From: an uncultured Lachnospiraceae bacterium
GTDB taxonomy: Bacteria > Bacillota > Clostridia > Lachnospirales > Lachnospiraceae
Assembly: GCA_947037115.1 (NCBI GenBank)
Contig: CAMQTN010000006.1
Coordinates: 1 to 64,000 of the forward strand
Direction of reading: 5' to 3'
Length of the DNA stretch: 64,000 nucleotides
Part shown: piece by piece, positions 7,986 through 16,912 of the stretch
Layout: each line of letters begins with the position of its first letter
Position numbering within the stretch: the first letter of the stretch is position 1
Notes under the pieces: generated by a model
What the model was told of the DNA's origin: nothing
Database searches by the model: none
The model's input: only the letters and a program-made list of their open reading frames with translations
Translations under genes and position numbers: made by a program

Positions 7986-9047
7986 TTATCTGGTCTGTAA
8001 AAACTCATATTCCCGCTTCGCAGCCGCGTCGTCCGGATAGCTTCGCAGGTAGCTGTTCATAAGAGCCGCCGCCGTCTTGTAATCCCCCATATATTCATAG
8101 GTAACCGCCTCATTGAATTTCAGGGTCTGCATCATATCGTTTCCCTCAATGTTCATGGCCGTCTGAAAGGCAAGAAGCGCCGCATCGTACTCCTTCAACT
8201 GCATACGGCACAGCCCAAGCTGGTTATATATCTCCGCCTTTGTCTGGTCGTACTCCACATAGCCCGCATAGATGCTTGCCGCATAGTTGTAATCTCCCAG
8301 CGCCTCATAAGTCCTGCCCAGATACAGCGCCGCACCATAGTCCGTCGTGGTTTTCAGCTTTTCAAGGAAGCTGCGGGCGTTCTCATAATCTTCCATATAA
8401 TAGCAGATACGCCCCATGTCGTAATCGGAGATGGACTTCTCGTTCTCCTTCATGGCGTTTTGCAGATAAACCTGCCCTGCTTCCTGATACCCATACTCCT
8501 CAAGCACCATGTAAATGCGGATCATGCGGTCATAGTTTTTCGGTTCCTGTGCGACCGCCGCGTCAAAGTCCGCCTGTGCCCCTTCAAAATTTCCCTCTGC
8601 AAGTTTCACGCACCCCCGCAGATAATAGGCGTCCGTCTCCTCTGGCCGCAGTCCCAGGATCGCGTCGTACACACCCACCGCTTCCTGCATCTGCCCGTTT
8701 TTATAATATGCCGTGGCGAGATAATAATTGATGTCAAAATCCAGATCCTCCACCATACTGTCCCCGAGCCGCAGCGCAGTTTCCAGATAGGCGATGGCCG
8801 CCTCATAGTCGGTTTTTCCAAGATAAGCCAGCCCCATGCCCCGATAGAGCAGCCGCTTCTCCTCCCCGTTTTCCTCCGCTGTCTGGAAGAGAGTGAGCGC
8901 CTTCTCATAATCAAGCGCCGCAATGGCATCCATGCCCTGTTTGGTGTGGCTCGGCTCCGCTTCCGCACCGCAGCCCGCAAGGAGCGCGCACAGCAAAACC
9001 GTTGCAATTCCTATTCTTTTTCTGCCTATTCTCCTCAGTTCCCTCAC
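7986..9047 (-). CDS. TPR-repeat lipoprotein
   Basis: The 353-residue product starts with GTG at 9047 (GGAG upstream). A lipoprotein signal peptide ends in LLAGC (Cys about residue 26), so the protein should be anchored to the outer face of the membrane. The rest is built from about eight tetratricopeptide repeats, recognisable by regularly spaced Ala/Gly/Tyr positions (for example ALDYEKALTLFQTAEE, KTDYEAAIAYLETALRLG, EYDAALLAFQTAMNIEG). Such proteins bring partners together at the envelope. A clean promoter at 9095-9124 and a pair of 18-bp direct repeats lie upstream, so it has its own control. Confidence 0.85.
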   Translation of the reverse strand: MRELRRIGRKRIGIATVLLCALLAGCGAEAEPSHTKQGMDAIAALDYEKALTLFQTAEENGEEKRLLYRGMGLAYLGKTDYEAAIAYLETALRLGDSMVEDLDFDINYYLATAYYKNGQMQEAVGVYDAILGLRPEETDAYYLRGCVKLAEGNFEGAQADFDAAVAQEPKNYDRMIRIYMVLEEYGYQEAGQVYLQNAMKENEKSISDYDMGRICYYMEDYENARSFLEKLKTTTDYGAALYLGRTYEALGDYNYAASIYAGYVEYDQTKAEIYNQLGLCRMQLKEYDAALLAFQTAMNIEGNDMMQTLKFNEAVTYEYMGDYKTAAALMNSYLRSYPDDAAAKREYEFLQTR

Positions 9048-9094
9048 CTTTTATCTCCAAGCGTATCAAGCAATTTATCATCTGTGCTTGTTCT

Positions 9095-9124
9095 ATTCTA
9101 CTCGCTTCGTCACCCAAACGTCAA
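9095..9124 (-). promoter_or_regulatory. Sigma-A promoter of the TPR lipoprotein
   Basis: Read leftward, TTGACG and TAGAAT are 18 bases apart, close to consensus. The -10 box ends 47 bp before the GTG start at 9047. Confidence 0.75.
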
Positions 9125-9134
9125 GCGGCATTTC

Positions 9135-9173
9135 CACTGTTCAGCCCACACCGTTCACTGTTCAGCCCACACC
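9135..9173. repeat. Two 18-bp direct repeats, 21-bp period
   Basis: CACTGTTCAGCCCACACC occurs at 9135-9152 and again exactly at 9156-9173. The 21-bp period equals two helical turns, and the pair begins 11 bp upstream of the -35 box of the TPR lipoprotein. This arrangement suits an activator binding the same face twice. Confidence 0.7.
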
Positions 9174-9245
9174 CATTCGCAAAACCGTGTCTCCGACGCT
9201 CTCCGCTGCTACGCAGCTGCTTCTGCTCATAAACGGGCGCTCCCT

Positions 9246-9306
9246 CAGACCGTCATCTGCCTGTCAAATACGTGCAAGCACGATTTGCCGCGTCATCTGC
9301 GGTCTG
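9246..9306. repeat. 61-bp compound inverted and direct repeat
   Basis: Outer arms CAGACCG/CGGTCTG enclose an inner hairpin CGTGC-AA-GCACG. The 10-base word CGTCATCTGC is present twice in direct orientation (9251-9260, 9291-9300). It lies after the YdcF stop without a T-run, so it is not a simple terminator. Confidence 0.55.
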
Positions 9307-9315
9307 GCTGAACTG

Positions 9316-10071
9316 TTATAGTAGATTTCCGCATACCAGATCCTTCATAATCCCGAAAAACTCCCGCACCAGATTATTGGGCTGAAAATAGATGTTCGAT
9401 CTGGCCGAAATGCCGCAGGCATTCTCAAACCCCGCGTGTCTGGCAAGCATCATGCCCCGGAACACGTGAAAATTATTGGTCACAATTCCCACATCCTTAT
9501 CCGTCCCGCCGATGATTTTTGCGCTGAAAGCGATGTTCTCGGAGGTGTCCGTGGACTTGTCCTCCATGAGAATCCGCTCCGGCGCAATACCTCTCTCCAC
9601 CAGATAGTCATACATCCCCTGAGCCTCGGTACAGGGCTCATTTGCCCCCTGTCCGCCGGACACCACGCAGAGCGTATTCTCATTGGCGGTCAGGTAATCA
9701 TAGGCCGCATCCAGCCGGAACTTCAGAACCGCACTGGGCCCGGCCGGCTTCATCTGGGCTCCCAGGACAATGATATAGTCCAGATCCGGCCTGCCCTGAT
9801 CCCTGTAATGGGCAAAGATACAGCCCTCCGCCACTATAAAAGCCAGAATCCCGGCAAGCACAGTGCCGCAGATTATCCTTCGCAGCTGCAAAGGAAATTG
9901 ACTCCACAGGTCAAACCGTATCATCAGCGCCAGACCGGTGAAAAACAATCCTCCCAGCCCCCAGATCAGATAAAAACGGCTGCCGGAACGAATGCTGAAC
10001 ACAATAAAACAATACAGAAAACACATAAACGCTGCCAGAATGCACAGACCGAACATTATTTTTTTCCTCAT
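9316..10071 (-). CDS. YdcF/SanA-family (DUF218) membrane protein
   Basis: The 251-residue product has three hydrophobic segments near the N-terminus (about residues 5-27, 32-50 and 66-88) and then a DUF218 domain facing outward. Domain markers are DYIIVLGAQMKPAGPSAVLKFR, the SGGQGANEPCTEAQGM loop, ILMEDKSTDTSENIAFS and VTNNFHVFRGMML. In E. coli, relatives (ElyC, SanA) act on envelope integrity or lipid-carrier metabolism. Its ATG overlaps the TGA of the upstream receptor gene as ATGA, so the two are coupled. Family certain, reaction unknown. Confidence 0.85.
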   Translation of the reverse strand: MRKKIMFGLCILAAFMCFLYCFIVFSIRSGSRFYLIWGLGGLFFTGLALMIRFDLWSQFPLQLRRIICGTVLAGILAFIVAEGCIFAHYRDQGRPDLDYIIVLGAQMKPAGPSAVLKFRLDAAYDYLTANENTLCVVSGGQGANEPCTEAQGMYDYLVERGIAPERILMEDKSTDTSENIAFSAKIIGGTDKDVGIVTNNFHVFRGMMLARHAGFENACGISARSNIYFQPNNLVREFFGIMKDLVCGNLL

Positions 10072-12983
10072 ACAATCATACCCTCAAACACTTCCTCCGG
10101 CACCGGCTTACAGTAACGGTAGCCCTGGGCGACGTAAGCCCCGATCTCCATCATCAGCTCCGTATCCTGTGCCGTCTCCACGCCCTCACATACCACCTGC
10201 GCATCCAGATCTTTTGCCAGATTGACAATATTTTTCATGATCTGTACCTGTCTGGTACGGTTCTCATTATTCAACAGGAAAGATCTGTCCAGTTTGATCA
10301 CCGACGCGGGGATCTGCTCAAAAACGCCCAGAGAAGAATAGCCCGATCCAAAGTCGTCGATGGAGAGATGGATACCGTTTCTCCTCAAAATCTCCACATT
10401 CTCCTTCACCTTCTGCTGCTGCATCTCCTCCACCACCAGCGTCTCCGTTATCTCCACCTCAATCAGGTTTTTGGGAATCTGATATTTCTCCATCACGGCC
10501 TCAATATGCGCCGGGAACCCTTCCCTCACAAAATGGGATCTGGAAAAGTTACAGGACACGGGAACCACCGAAAGTCCCTGGTCAAGCCGTCTGCGCAGCA
10601 TCTTACAGACACTCTCCATCACAAAGAAATCAATCTCCATGATCCTTCCCGTCTGCTCATAGTAGGGAACGAAAAAGCCGGGCGCACGGATCGCGCCTCC
10701 CGCCGACGGGTCTTTGAAGCGGACAAGCGCCTCCGCTCCCACCACGCGCTCGCTTCGGATATCAACCTTCGCCTGATAGTATGCCACGAAATCCCTCTGC
10801 ACATCCGCAGAATCCAGAAGCGTTTCCCGCTCCTGCTGCTCCTTTAACTGTTTACGCAGCTCATCGTCGTAAACCCGGACCACATTGCTGTGGCTGTCCT
10901 TGATCAGGTCCACCGTCTGAATCGCATTGGAAAGAGCCAGCTGAATGTCCGTCTCACCCTCGCTGATGGCACAGATCCCCAGCGCCTGGGTCATGCGGAT
11001 CTCCTCTTTTTCATAGATATAGCCGGAAATCCGATCCGCCATATCCTGTATGCGTTCCTCCAGCTGTGCCATATCCTCATAGCAGACAAAGAGCACAAAA
11101 TGACTGCCATAACTTCTGGCATAAAGCTCCCACTCGCTGTCGATCTCCGAAGACAATTCCTCTATGGTGAGCTCCAGCAGCCTCTGTCCCGTACTCCAGC
11201 CATAAAGCGCATTATAGCTTTTGAACTGGCAGATATCCGTGTACACGATGGCATACTTTCTGTCCGCCTCCGTCCCCAGCCTGAGCGACGCCCTGTATTT
11301 CAGATAGTTGAGATTCCAGATATTGAAATCCGTGTCCCTGTACATCAGTTTCTGGAGACGTCTGCTGTTTTCCAGCATACGGTACAGCACAAAGATGGCG
11401 AGGGCCGCCGCCGAAAACAGAATCAGGATAATAACAATGCTGTGATCCCTGATAAAGCTGTCCACGCTCATCCGGGAATAGAAATTATCCTGCAGCATAT
11501 AGTCGTTTACCATCTTATCTGTGACGTCCGGCAGTTCCTTATTTAAAATTCCCAGAAGCGGGGAATCCGCGTCATCCCGCACTACCATTCGGATACTGTG
11601 TACGTCGCTTAAGACCGTATGGATTTCCAGCTGCCCGAAGCCCAGCTGGGAGCCCAGCAGATACTCCGCCATGTAACCGTCGCACAGTGCCGCCGAAGCC
11701 CGTCCCGAGCGCACCGCCTGTAGACATTCTCTCTGATCCTCCAGAATCAAAAGCTCTGCCTCTTCTCCAAAAGAAACGCCGCCCTCCTCCGTGAGATTGT
11801 CACCCGTCACCGCCAGGGTCTGTAGTTCCTCCGTTCTGTCCCCGCGCTTCCTGATGATCACATGGGGCACCTGGGCATAGACCTTCGTGGGTGCGCCGCC
11901 CGCCTGCCTGATATATCCTGCCCCTTCACCGCAATACCCTATGACATCAACAGATCCTTCGGCAAGTTTACGCTTCGCCTCCTCCACGTCCTTCACCTGC
12001 ACATAGTGAAAGCCAAGGCCCGTACTCTCAGAAATCTCCTCCAGCATCTGCGGTATAAGGCCCCTGTATTCTCCCTCCTCGTCCAGATAGGAAAAGGGAT
12101 AATAGCCGTCCGGGCACCCCACTGTCAGCGTCTTTGTCCTGTCAATATAATCCTTCTCCTCGCTGGTGAGCAGAATCGTGTGATCCAGACGGCTGTCGTA
12201 ATACTTCACCATCAGCTCGTTCTCCAGCTCAGGCCGGTTCATCCTGACGTCTGCAATCCCCTGATTCAGTTCCCGCAAAAGCGCCTCATTTCCGGGATAT
12301 GTAATATAATAAAAGGGCATCGGCGCAAAACGTCCGATTACCCGCTGTCCCTCTCTGATCTCCGTAAGGGAATGCACCAGCGCATCAATCTCCCCCGCAT
12401 CAAGCGCTCCCTGCAGCGTGGCTGTGTTCTCATACTCGCGCACTTCCGGGCTTTCAATGCCATGTCCCCCCAGATATTCAAAAAACTCCTGTTTCCTCAC
12501 ATAGCTTTTGACAACGCCGTAAGTGATGTCCCCCATGGCTTCAAAATCCTCAAAGGCAAGCGCGCTGTCTCCCCTCACCGCAATGGCGCCGAAGGTATAA
12601 CCGTTTGCTAGGTCGGCGTAGCTGTAAACCGCAGCCCTCTCCGCAGAATACTGGGCGGAGCCTACCAGATCCACCTCTTTGTCGGCTAACATCTGTAAAG
12701 CCTCGTCCCAGCTTTCACAGGGCACATATTCCACAGACCAGTTTACATAATCACAGAGATTTTCCAGGTATTCCACATCCATGCCGGAAAAACTTCCGTC
12801 CGGCAGTGTCTCATGGTACCCGCCCATAGGAAAAAAGCTCACCCGCACCGGGCGCTTCCCGGCCCCGCAAACCACATCCGCCTCTCTGTTCCCGAAGGGG
12901 GATAAAAAAAGCAGCGCCGCAGCCAGCATTCCGACTATAGCCTTCTCTGTCCTCCGCCAATTTTTTCCAGTTTTAACAGCCAT
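10068..12983 (-). CDS. Periplasmic-binding/GGDEF/EAL membrane receptor
   Basis: The 971-residue protein has an N-terminal signal/anchor, two tandem SBP_bac_3-type solute-binding domains (about 45-270 and 280-510), one membrane helix (HSIVIILILFSAAALAIFVLY), a GGDEF domain and a C-terminal EAL domain. In the GGDEF domain the signature reads YGSHF instead of GGDEF, so cyclase activity is unlikely. The EAL domain keeps GAEALVRF, the metal-binding Asn in CNFS, EITETLV, IDDFGSGYSSL, IKLD and CEGVET, so c-di-GMP hydrolysis is expected. The protein probably senses an amino-acid-like ligand outside and lowers c-di-GMP inside. It is coupled to the YdcF gene downstream by ATGA. Confidence 0.9.
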   Translation of the reverse strand: MAVKTGKNWRRTEKAIVGMLAAALLFLSPFGNREADVVCGAGKRPVRVSFFPMGGYHETLPDGSFSGMDVEYLENLCDYVNWSVEYVPCESWDEALQMLADKEVDLVGSAQYSAERAAVYSYADLANGYTFGAIAVRGDSALAFEDFEAMGDITYGVVKSYVRKQEFFEYLGGHGIESPEVREYENTATLQGALDAGEIDALVHSLTEIREGQRVIGRFAPMPFYYITYPGNEALLRELNQGIADVRMNRPELENELMVKYYDSRLDHTILLTSEEKDYIDRTKTLTVGCPDGYYPFSYLDEEGEYRGLIPQMLEEISESTGLGFHYVQVKDVEEAKRKLAEGSVDVIGYCGEGAGYIRQAGGAPTKVYAQVPHVIIRKRGDRTEELQTLAVTGDNLTEEGGVSFGEEAELLILEDQRECLQAVRSGRASAALCDGYMAEYLLGSQLGFGQLEIHTVLSDVHSIRMVVRDDADSPLLGILNKELPDVTDKMVNDYMLQDNFYSRMSVDSFIRDHSIVIILILFSAAALAIFVLYRMLENSRRLQKLMYRDTDFNIWNLNYLKYRASLRLGTEADRKYAIVYTDICQFKSYNALYGWSTGQRLLELTIEELSSEIDSEWELYARSYGSHFVLFVCYEDMAQLEERIQDMADRISGYIYEKEEIRMTQALGICAISEGETDIQLALSNAIQTVDLIKDSHSNVVRVYDDELRKQLKEQQERETLLDSADVQRDFVAYYQAKVDIRSERVVGAEALVRFKDPSAGGAIRAPGFFVPYYEQTGRIMEIDFFVMESVCKMLRRRLDQGLSVVPVSCNFSRSHFVREGFPAHIEAVMEKYQIPKNLIEVEITETLVVEEMQQQKVKENVEILRRNGIHLSIDDFGSGYSSLGVFEQIPASVIKLDRSFLLNNENRTRQVQIMKNIVNLAKDLDAQVVCEGVETAQDTELMMEIGAYVAQGYRYCKPVPEEVFEGMIV

Positions 12984-12998
12984 AGAACACCTGCCTTT

Positions 12999-13982
12999 CT
13001 ACCCCTGCAGATAACGTTTCAAAAATGCGTCGATTCTCCCGTAATACTCGTCCGGGTCCTTGTCCTGTGCCTGGGCATGGCCCGCGCCCTCCACAATGAA
13101 CAGCTCCTTCTCGCAGGAGGCCGCCTCAAACAGCTCATAGGACATGCCCACATCAATCATCCGGTCCTCGTCCCCGTGGATGAACAGCGTGGGCACACTG
13201 CTTTCGGATACCGCGCGCAGCGGGGACGCGTCCCGCAGATTGTAACCGCCCCGGAGTCTCAGCATCAGGCAGGCTGAATCCACAAAGGGCGCAGCCGGCA
13301 GATGGAACCACTCCGTAATCTTATCGCCAAACATTTCGTAGGCTTCCGTGTAAGCGCTGTCGGAAACCACCGCCACAATGTGTTCGGACACCTCCGGGGA
13401 ACCCGCCATGATGAGGGCCGTGGCCGCACCCATGGACTGCCCGTGGAGCACAATCTCCGCATCCGGCGTCTGCGCAAGGATATGGTCGATCCAGAGCTCG
13501 CCGTCATAGTGGTCAGTCCATCCCATACCGATGAAGTCGCCCTCGCTCTCCCCCTGGCACCGCAGGTCAGGCACGAGCACGGAATATCCCTGACTGTAGT
13601 ACCAGAAAGCAAACTGATACATCTCCTCCTTCCAGCCCGTATAACCGTGCAGAAGGAGCACCCACTTATCGCCTTCCCCGGCCGGAAACTCCTCCGCCAC
13701 AAGCAGATAGCCGTCCTGTGTCTCTGTCTGTATTTTCCTGCGTCCCACCGTCTCCAGCCACTCCTGCGTCTGTGTCAGAAGCTGCGCCCTGTTTTCCTTA
13801 AGCTCCTGGGTCTGTACCTGCTCGCTGTAACATTTCCTCGTAATATCTTCAAAGGCATGTAAGCGGTCCATAAAAGAGGGAACCAGACAGGCGCTCACCA
13901 GAAAATAGACAAATACGGTATACACCGCAAAAAGCGCTATCAGACATGCTGCCGCCGCACGTATTCTCTTTTTCCTGCGCAT
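12999..13982 (-). CDS. Membrane-anchored alpha/beta hydrolase
   Basis: I place the start at 13982, where GGAG precedes ATG and the basic MRRKKR leads into a hydrophobic anchor (about residues 8-30). A frame to 14072 would add 30 residues encoded by the structured repeat and has no site. The 327-residue product is a serine hydrolase of the BAAT/FrsA-like class: oxyanion region LLLHGYTGWKEE, nucleophile elbow HGQSMG, acid in FIHGDEDRMID and His in GAGHAQ. All triad residues are present. The substrate is unknown. It lies between the PPTase and the EAL receptor on the same strand. Confidence 0.85.
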   Translation of the reverse strand: MRRKKRIRAAAACLIALFAVYTVFVYFLVSACLVPSFMDRLHAFEDITRKCYSEQVQTQELKENRAQLLTQTQEWLETVGRRKIQTETQDGYLLVAEEFPAGEGDKWVLLLHGYTGWKEEMYQFAFWYYSQGYSVLVPDLRCQGESEGDFIGMGWTDHYDGELWIDHILAQTPDAEIVLHGQSMGAATALIMAGSPEVSEHIVAVVSDSAYTEAYEMFGDKITEWFHLPAAPFVDSACLMLRLRGGYNLRDASPLRAVSESSVPTLFIHGDEDRMIDVGMSYELFEAASCEKELFIVEGAGHAQAQDKDPDEYYGRIDAFLKRYLQG

Positions 13983-14022
13983 CTCTCCACCACTTTCCCA
14001 TAACAAAGATACAATCCATACA

Positions 14023-14080
14023 GAGAATGCCGCATTTTGGGCATTCTCCTGCGTGAGACCCAGATTTCCCACACTAATAC
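14023..14080 (-). repeat. Structured repeat, copy A (short form)
   Basis: Read leftward from the PPTase stop: TAG, then GTGTGGGA pairing with TCTCACGC, then CAGGAGAATGCC, whose end pairs with GGCATTCTC as a second hairpin (14023-14031 with 14040-14048). Copies B, C and D carry the same frame with a longer interior. The stop codon of the upstream gene lies at the element's edge. Confidence 0.6.
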
Positions 14081-14748
14081 AGTTCCACCGGAATCATACT
14101 GTAGGCAATGTCCCTGCTCTCCTGCGCGCAGACCGCCGTGCAGTACCCGTCAATCTCCCGGTATTCCCTCATGTAATAATACTTCGCATCAACAGCATGT
14201 TTTACTCTGATTCTGCCCGACGCCTCATCCATATGAATCACAAAATCCTTCAGGGACAGGGACATGCCTCTTCCGGTCACTTTCAAAAAGCTCTCTTTCA
14301 TTGTCCAGAGCCGGAACATCCGCTGTGTTCTCCCGCTCTGCGTATCGTCCTCGTAAAGCCAGGCAAGCTCCTCCTCGGCAAAGAAACGGTCCGCCACCTT
14401 AAGCCGTCCGTCCTTCACGTACTCAATGTCATTTCCCACCGGCCTGTCCCCGATGGTGCAGATGGCATAGTCCCCGGAATGAGACAGGGAAAAGCAGATC
14501 TCCGGGTGGTATTTTAAGGCAGGCTTACCCCACTCGCCAATCTCATATTCCACGCTTCTTTCCTGCAGACCATAGACGGCAAGACCGTGATCAAGAAGAA
14601 GTCCCGCGCCTAGGCTCCTGTTCCTGTCTCTCCCATGCCTCAAAATGGCAATCTTCTGCTGTCTGTAAGGAGAGAGGGCCTTTAGCTTTTCCTGAAACAG
14701 GGCCTCGTTTTCCAGGCATCTGATATCCGCGTAATAAGTACAGATCAT
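14074..14748 (-). CDS. 4'-phosphopantetheinyl transferase, Sfp type
   Basis: The 224-residue product transfers the phosphopantetheine arm from CoA to carrier proteins. Motifs in order: KPALKYHPEICFSLSHSGDY (about 75-94), GNDIEYV (metal-binding Asp and Glu), FFAEEEL and WTMKESFLKVTGRG. The usual V/I before D-I-E is Asn, a tolerated position. The length fits the Sfp class rather than AcpS. No polyketide or peptide synthetase is present in the window, so the carrier protein is elsewhere. It begins 2 bp after the helicase gene, and its TAG stop starts repeat copy A. Confidence 0.9.
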   Translation of the reverse strand: MICTYYADIRCLENEALFQEKLKALSPYRQQKIAILRHGRDRNRSLGAGLLLDHGLAVYGLQERSVEYEIGEWGKPALKYHPEICFSLSHSGDYAICTIGDRPVGNDIEYVKDGRLKVADRFFAEEELAWLYEDDTQSGRTQRMFRLWTMKESFLKVTGRGMSLSLKDFVIHMDEASGRIRVKHAVDAKYYYMREYREIDGYCTAVCAQESRDIAYSMIPVELY

Positions 14749-14750
14749 CG

Positions 14751-16724
14751 CTATTCCCTTTCCATCCTCCGATAACAGCGGTCACAGATCGGGTACGCGG
14801 CATTCCATACAAGCGGCCGTCCGCAGATACGGCACTTCTTTTCAAACTGTCCTTTGTCGTCCTTTAATAGCTCACCGATCTCATGCTGGGCCCACTCCCT
14901 GTTGGCCGCCACCTCATTCTTATCGATCACCCAGTCCATTCTGGCCGAAAACTGGGTATAAAGATCCAGTTGTTTGTAGTAGGATTCCAGCCCTTCCAGA
15001 GAGAAATCTTTCGGCAGCATGGGACAATTCTGCTGTTTTTCCGGCCTTTCGCAGTAACGCAGCCACAGCCTTAACACCTCCTTGTCCTTTACGTCAAAGG
15101 GACAGGTAATCAAAGTAAGTACGAGCTTTCTGTCGCCCATATAGGGGATTTTCTTCTTGTAATCCCGCAGATACCGGTACTTATCCACACTCTCCTTCAT
15201 GGAAATTTTATCGTACATGGGCGGATTTCCCGTCTTTTCCCACGCCTCTATGATCTCATCCAGATCTGTGTCAATGTCGAGCAGAATCTCCGGGAAACCG
15301 ACCCGCGCCCTTCTGATCGGATAGAACGGCTCCGCCAGTTTTTTGCCCACATACTCCACCTCCATCGCAGACTGCACATAGCCGGTATCGTAAAAGCCGT
15401 ATCTTCCCGCCCGGCCCGCTATCTGTCTGATCTCCTCCGCCAGGAGCCGTCTCTTTCCCACACCGTCAAACTTTGTGGTATTCATGAAAACCACTCTGCG
15501 GATCGGCAGATTGACGCCCATGCCGATGGCGTCCGTTGCCACCACCACCTGATTTACGCCTTCCGTGAACAGGCGCACCTGCTCCTGTCTGGTCTGGGGC
15601 GGAAGGTTCCCGTAAATGACACTGGCCCTGATGCCGCGGCCCTCCAGCGCCGCCGCGATGGCCAGCACATTTTTCTTGGAGAAGGTAATCAGCGCATCTC
15701 CCTGCTCCACATCCGTTGCCATATCGTAACGTTCAGGGACAAATACCAGTTTCGTGTTCCGCTCATGGCGGACAATCTCAATCTCGTCACCGCAGCGCTT
15801 TAACATCCTGACCAGAATCTGCTCTGCCGTGCCGGAACAGCACAGATGAACCTCCTGCGCGCGGATACCCAGAATCGCCCTGGTCCAGAAACTTCCCCTG
15901 CTTTCATCCGCTATCATCTGCGCCTCATCAATCACGGCGATGTCATAAACCTCTCTGATATCCAGTATTTCCACCGTGGAAGCCTGCACAAAGCTCCCCC
16001 GCGTGCGTATGGTTTCTTCACCGGTGACCATGTCGCAGGGGATTCCGTCTGTCATCATACGGTCATAGACCTCCAGCGCCAGAAGGCGCAGAGGCCCAAG
16101 ATAAATGCCATGATATGCCTGTTTCAACCGCTGCAGGGCCTCGTAGGTCTTGCCGCTGTTGGTCGGGCCGATATGGAGGACAAAATGCCGTTTCATGCCT
16201 CTGGCCTCCGGATACTGTTTCTCCGGCTCCGCCTCCATCAGTTCCTCGATCCGCTTTCCCACCAGATACTGCATGTACTCGTCTTTGTATATTTCATAAA
16301 GCGATTTCGTCCTAAGAAGCGCCGCCGTCTTCTCCATCCCGGCAATATCCTCAGGTACCACCCCCGTTGCCATCTTTTTCAGGAAATTCATATCCAGCCT
16401 GGCAAGGCTGCGCACCACATGACGGTATTTTTTCATCCACTTCACATCCCGCAGAATGACCGTATAGCCGATCTGCGCCACCTTTTTGTGAAGTTCCTTC
16501 ATATCCCCCAGCACCTGCTGGCTGTCCTGCTTTTTCTTTCGGGCAATCCGCCGTTCCAACTGCCCTAACTGCTTTTCCGTACCTCTGCTAAATCTGCGTT
16601 TCTCCTCCGGACTAAACGAAAAAAACGCCTTCTCGTAGGCTTCCCATAATCTTTTCGGGATATCGTCCTGCTGCCTCGGTCCTGGCTTCGGGCTTTTTTC
16701 TCCCTTCATTTTCCCATCCTGCAT
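14751..16724 (-). CDS. Suv3-like superfamily 2 RNA helicase
   Basis: The 657-residue product has a charged N-terminal helical region, then a Suv3-type helicase core: motif I GPTNSGKTYEAL, motif II DEAQMI, SAT-equivalent CSGTAEQ, and motifs V-VI VATDAIGMGVNLPI and QIAGRAGRYG. The C-terminus has two Cys pairs (CRICG and CDRC), a zinc ribbon not found in mitochondrial Suv3. Suv3 works in RNA turnover with an exonuclease; bacterial relatives are little studied. It is the first gene of a leftward group with PPTase and hydrolase. Confidence 0.85.
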   Translation of the reverse strand: MQDGKMKGEKSPKPGPRQQDDIPKRLWEAYEKAFFSFSPEEKRRFSRGTEKQLGQLERRIARKKKQDSQQVLGDMKELHKKVAQIGYTVILRDVKWMKKYRHVVRSLARLDMNFLKKMATGVVPEDIAGMEKTAALLRTKSLYEIYKDEYMQYLVGKRIEELMEAEPEKQYPEARGMKRHFVLHIGPTNSGKTYEALQRLKQAYHGIYLGPLRLLALEVYDRMMTDGIPCDMVTGEETIRTRGSFVQASTVEILDIREVYDIAVIDEAQMIADESRGSFWTRAILGIRAQEVHLCCSGTAEQILVRMLKRCGDEIEIVRHERNTKLVFVPERYDMATDVEQGDALITFSKKNVLAIAAALEGRGIRASVIYGNLPPQTRQEQVRLFTEGVNQVVVATDAIGMGVNLPIRRVVFMNTTKFDGVGKRRLLAEEIRQIAGRAGRYGFYDTGYVQSAMEVEYVGKKLAEPFYPIRRARVGFPEILLDIDTDLDEIIEAWEKTGNPPMYDKISMKESVDKYRYLRDYKKKIPYMGDRKLVLTLITCPFDVKDKEVLRLWLRYCERPEKQQNCPMLPKDFSLEGLESYYKQLDLYTQFSARMDWVIDKNEVAANREWAQHEIGELLKDDKGQFEKKCRICGRPLVWNAAYPICDRCYRRMERE

Positions 16725-16859
16725 CTTCGTACCTGTTTTCCTCTGTGTAACCTCAACTTTCTGTTACTAATATATCATAGATACGGGGTTTTGCGCAAAC
16801 CTTTCACCCTGTCAATATCTTCCCCTTCCCTTCCGTCCTTTCTTGATTTTATCCCGATC

Positions 16860-16886
16860 TTGTTTTACAATAAAAACATATATAAT
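16860..16886 (+). promoter_or_regulatory. Promoter of the HD-GYP/hybrid-kinase operon
   Basis: TTGTTT at 16860-16865 and a consensus TATAAT at 16881-16886 are 15 bases apart, shorter than ideal. The -10 lies 26 bp before the ATG at 16913, and GGGGAG follows as ribosome-binding site. Confidence 0.55.
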
Positions 16887-16912
16887 TAGAGTAGGAAAAG
16901 GGGAGTATTCCC

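Noticed and set aside
9135..9173. Two-repeat unit as a CRISPR array
   Set aside because: Only two copies, spacer of three bases, no cas genes in the window.
13983..14072. Longer start of the alpha/beta hydrolase at 14072
   Set aside because: The extra residues are encoded by repeat copy A and no ribosome-binding site precedes that start.
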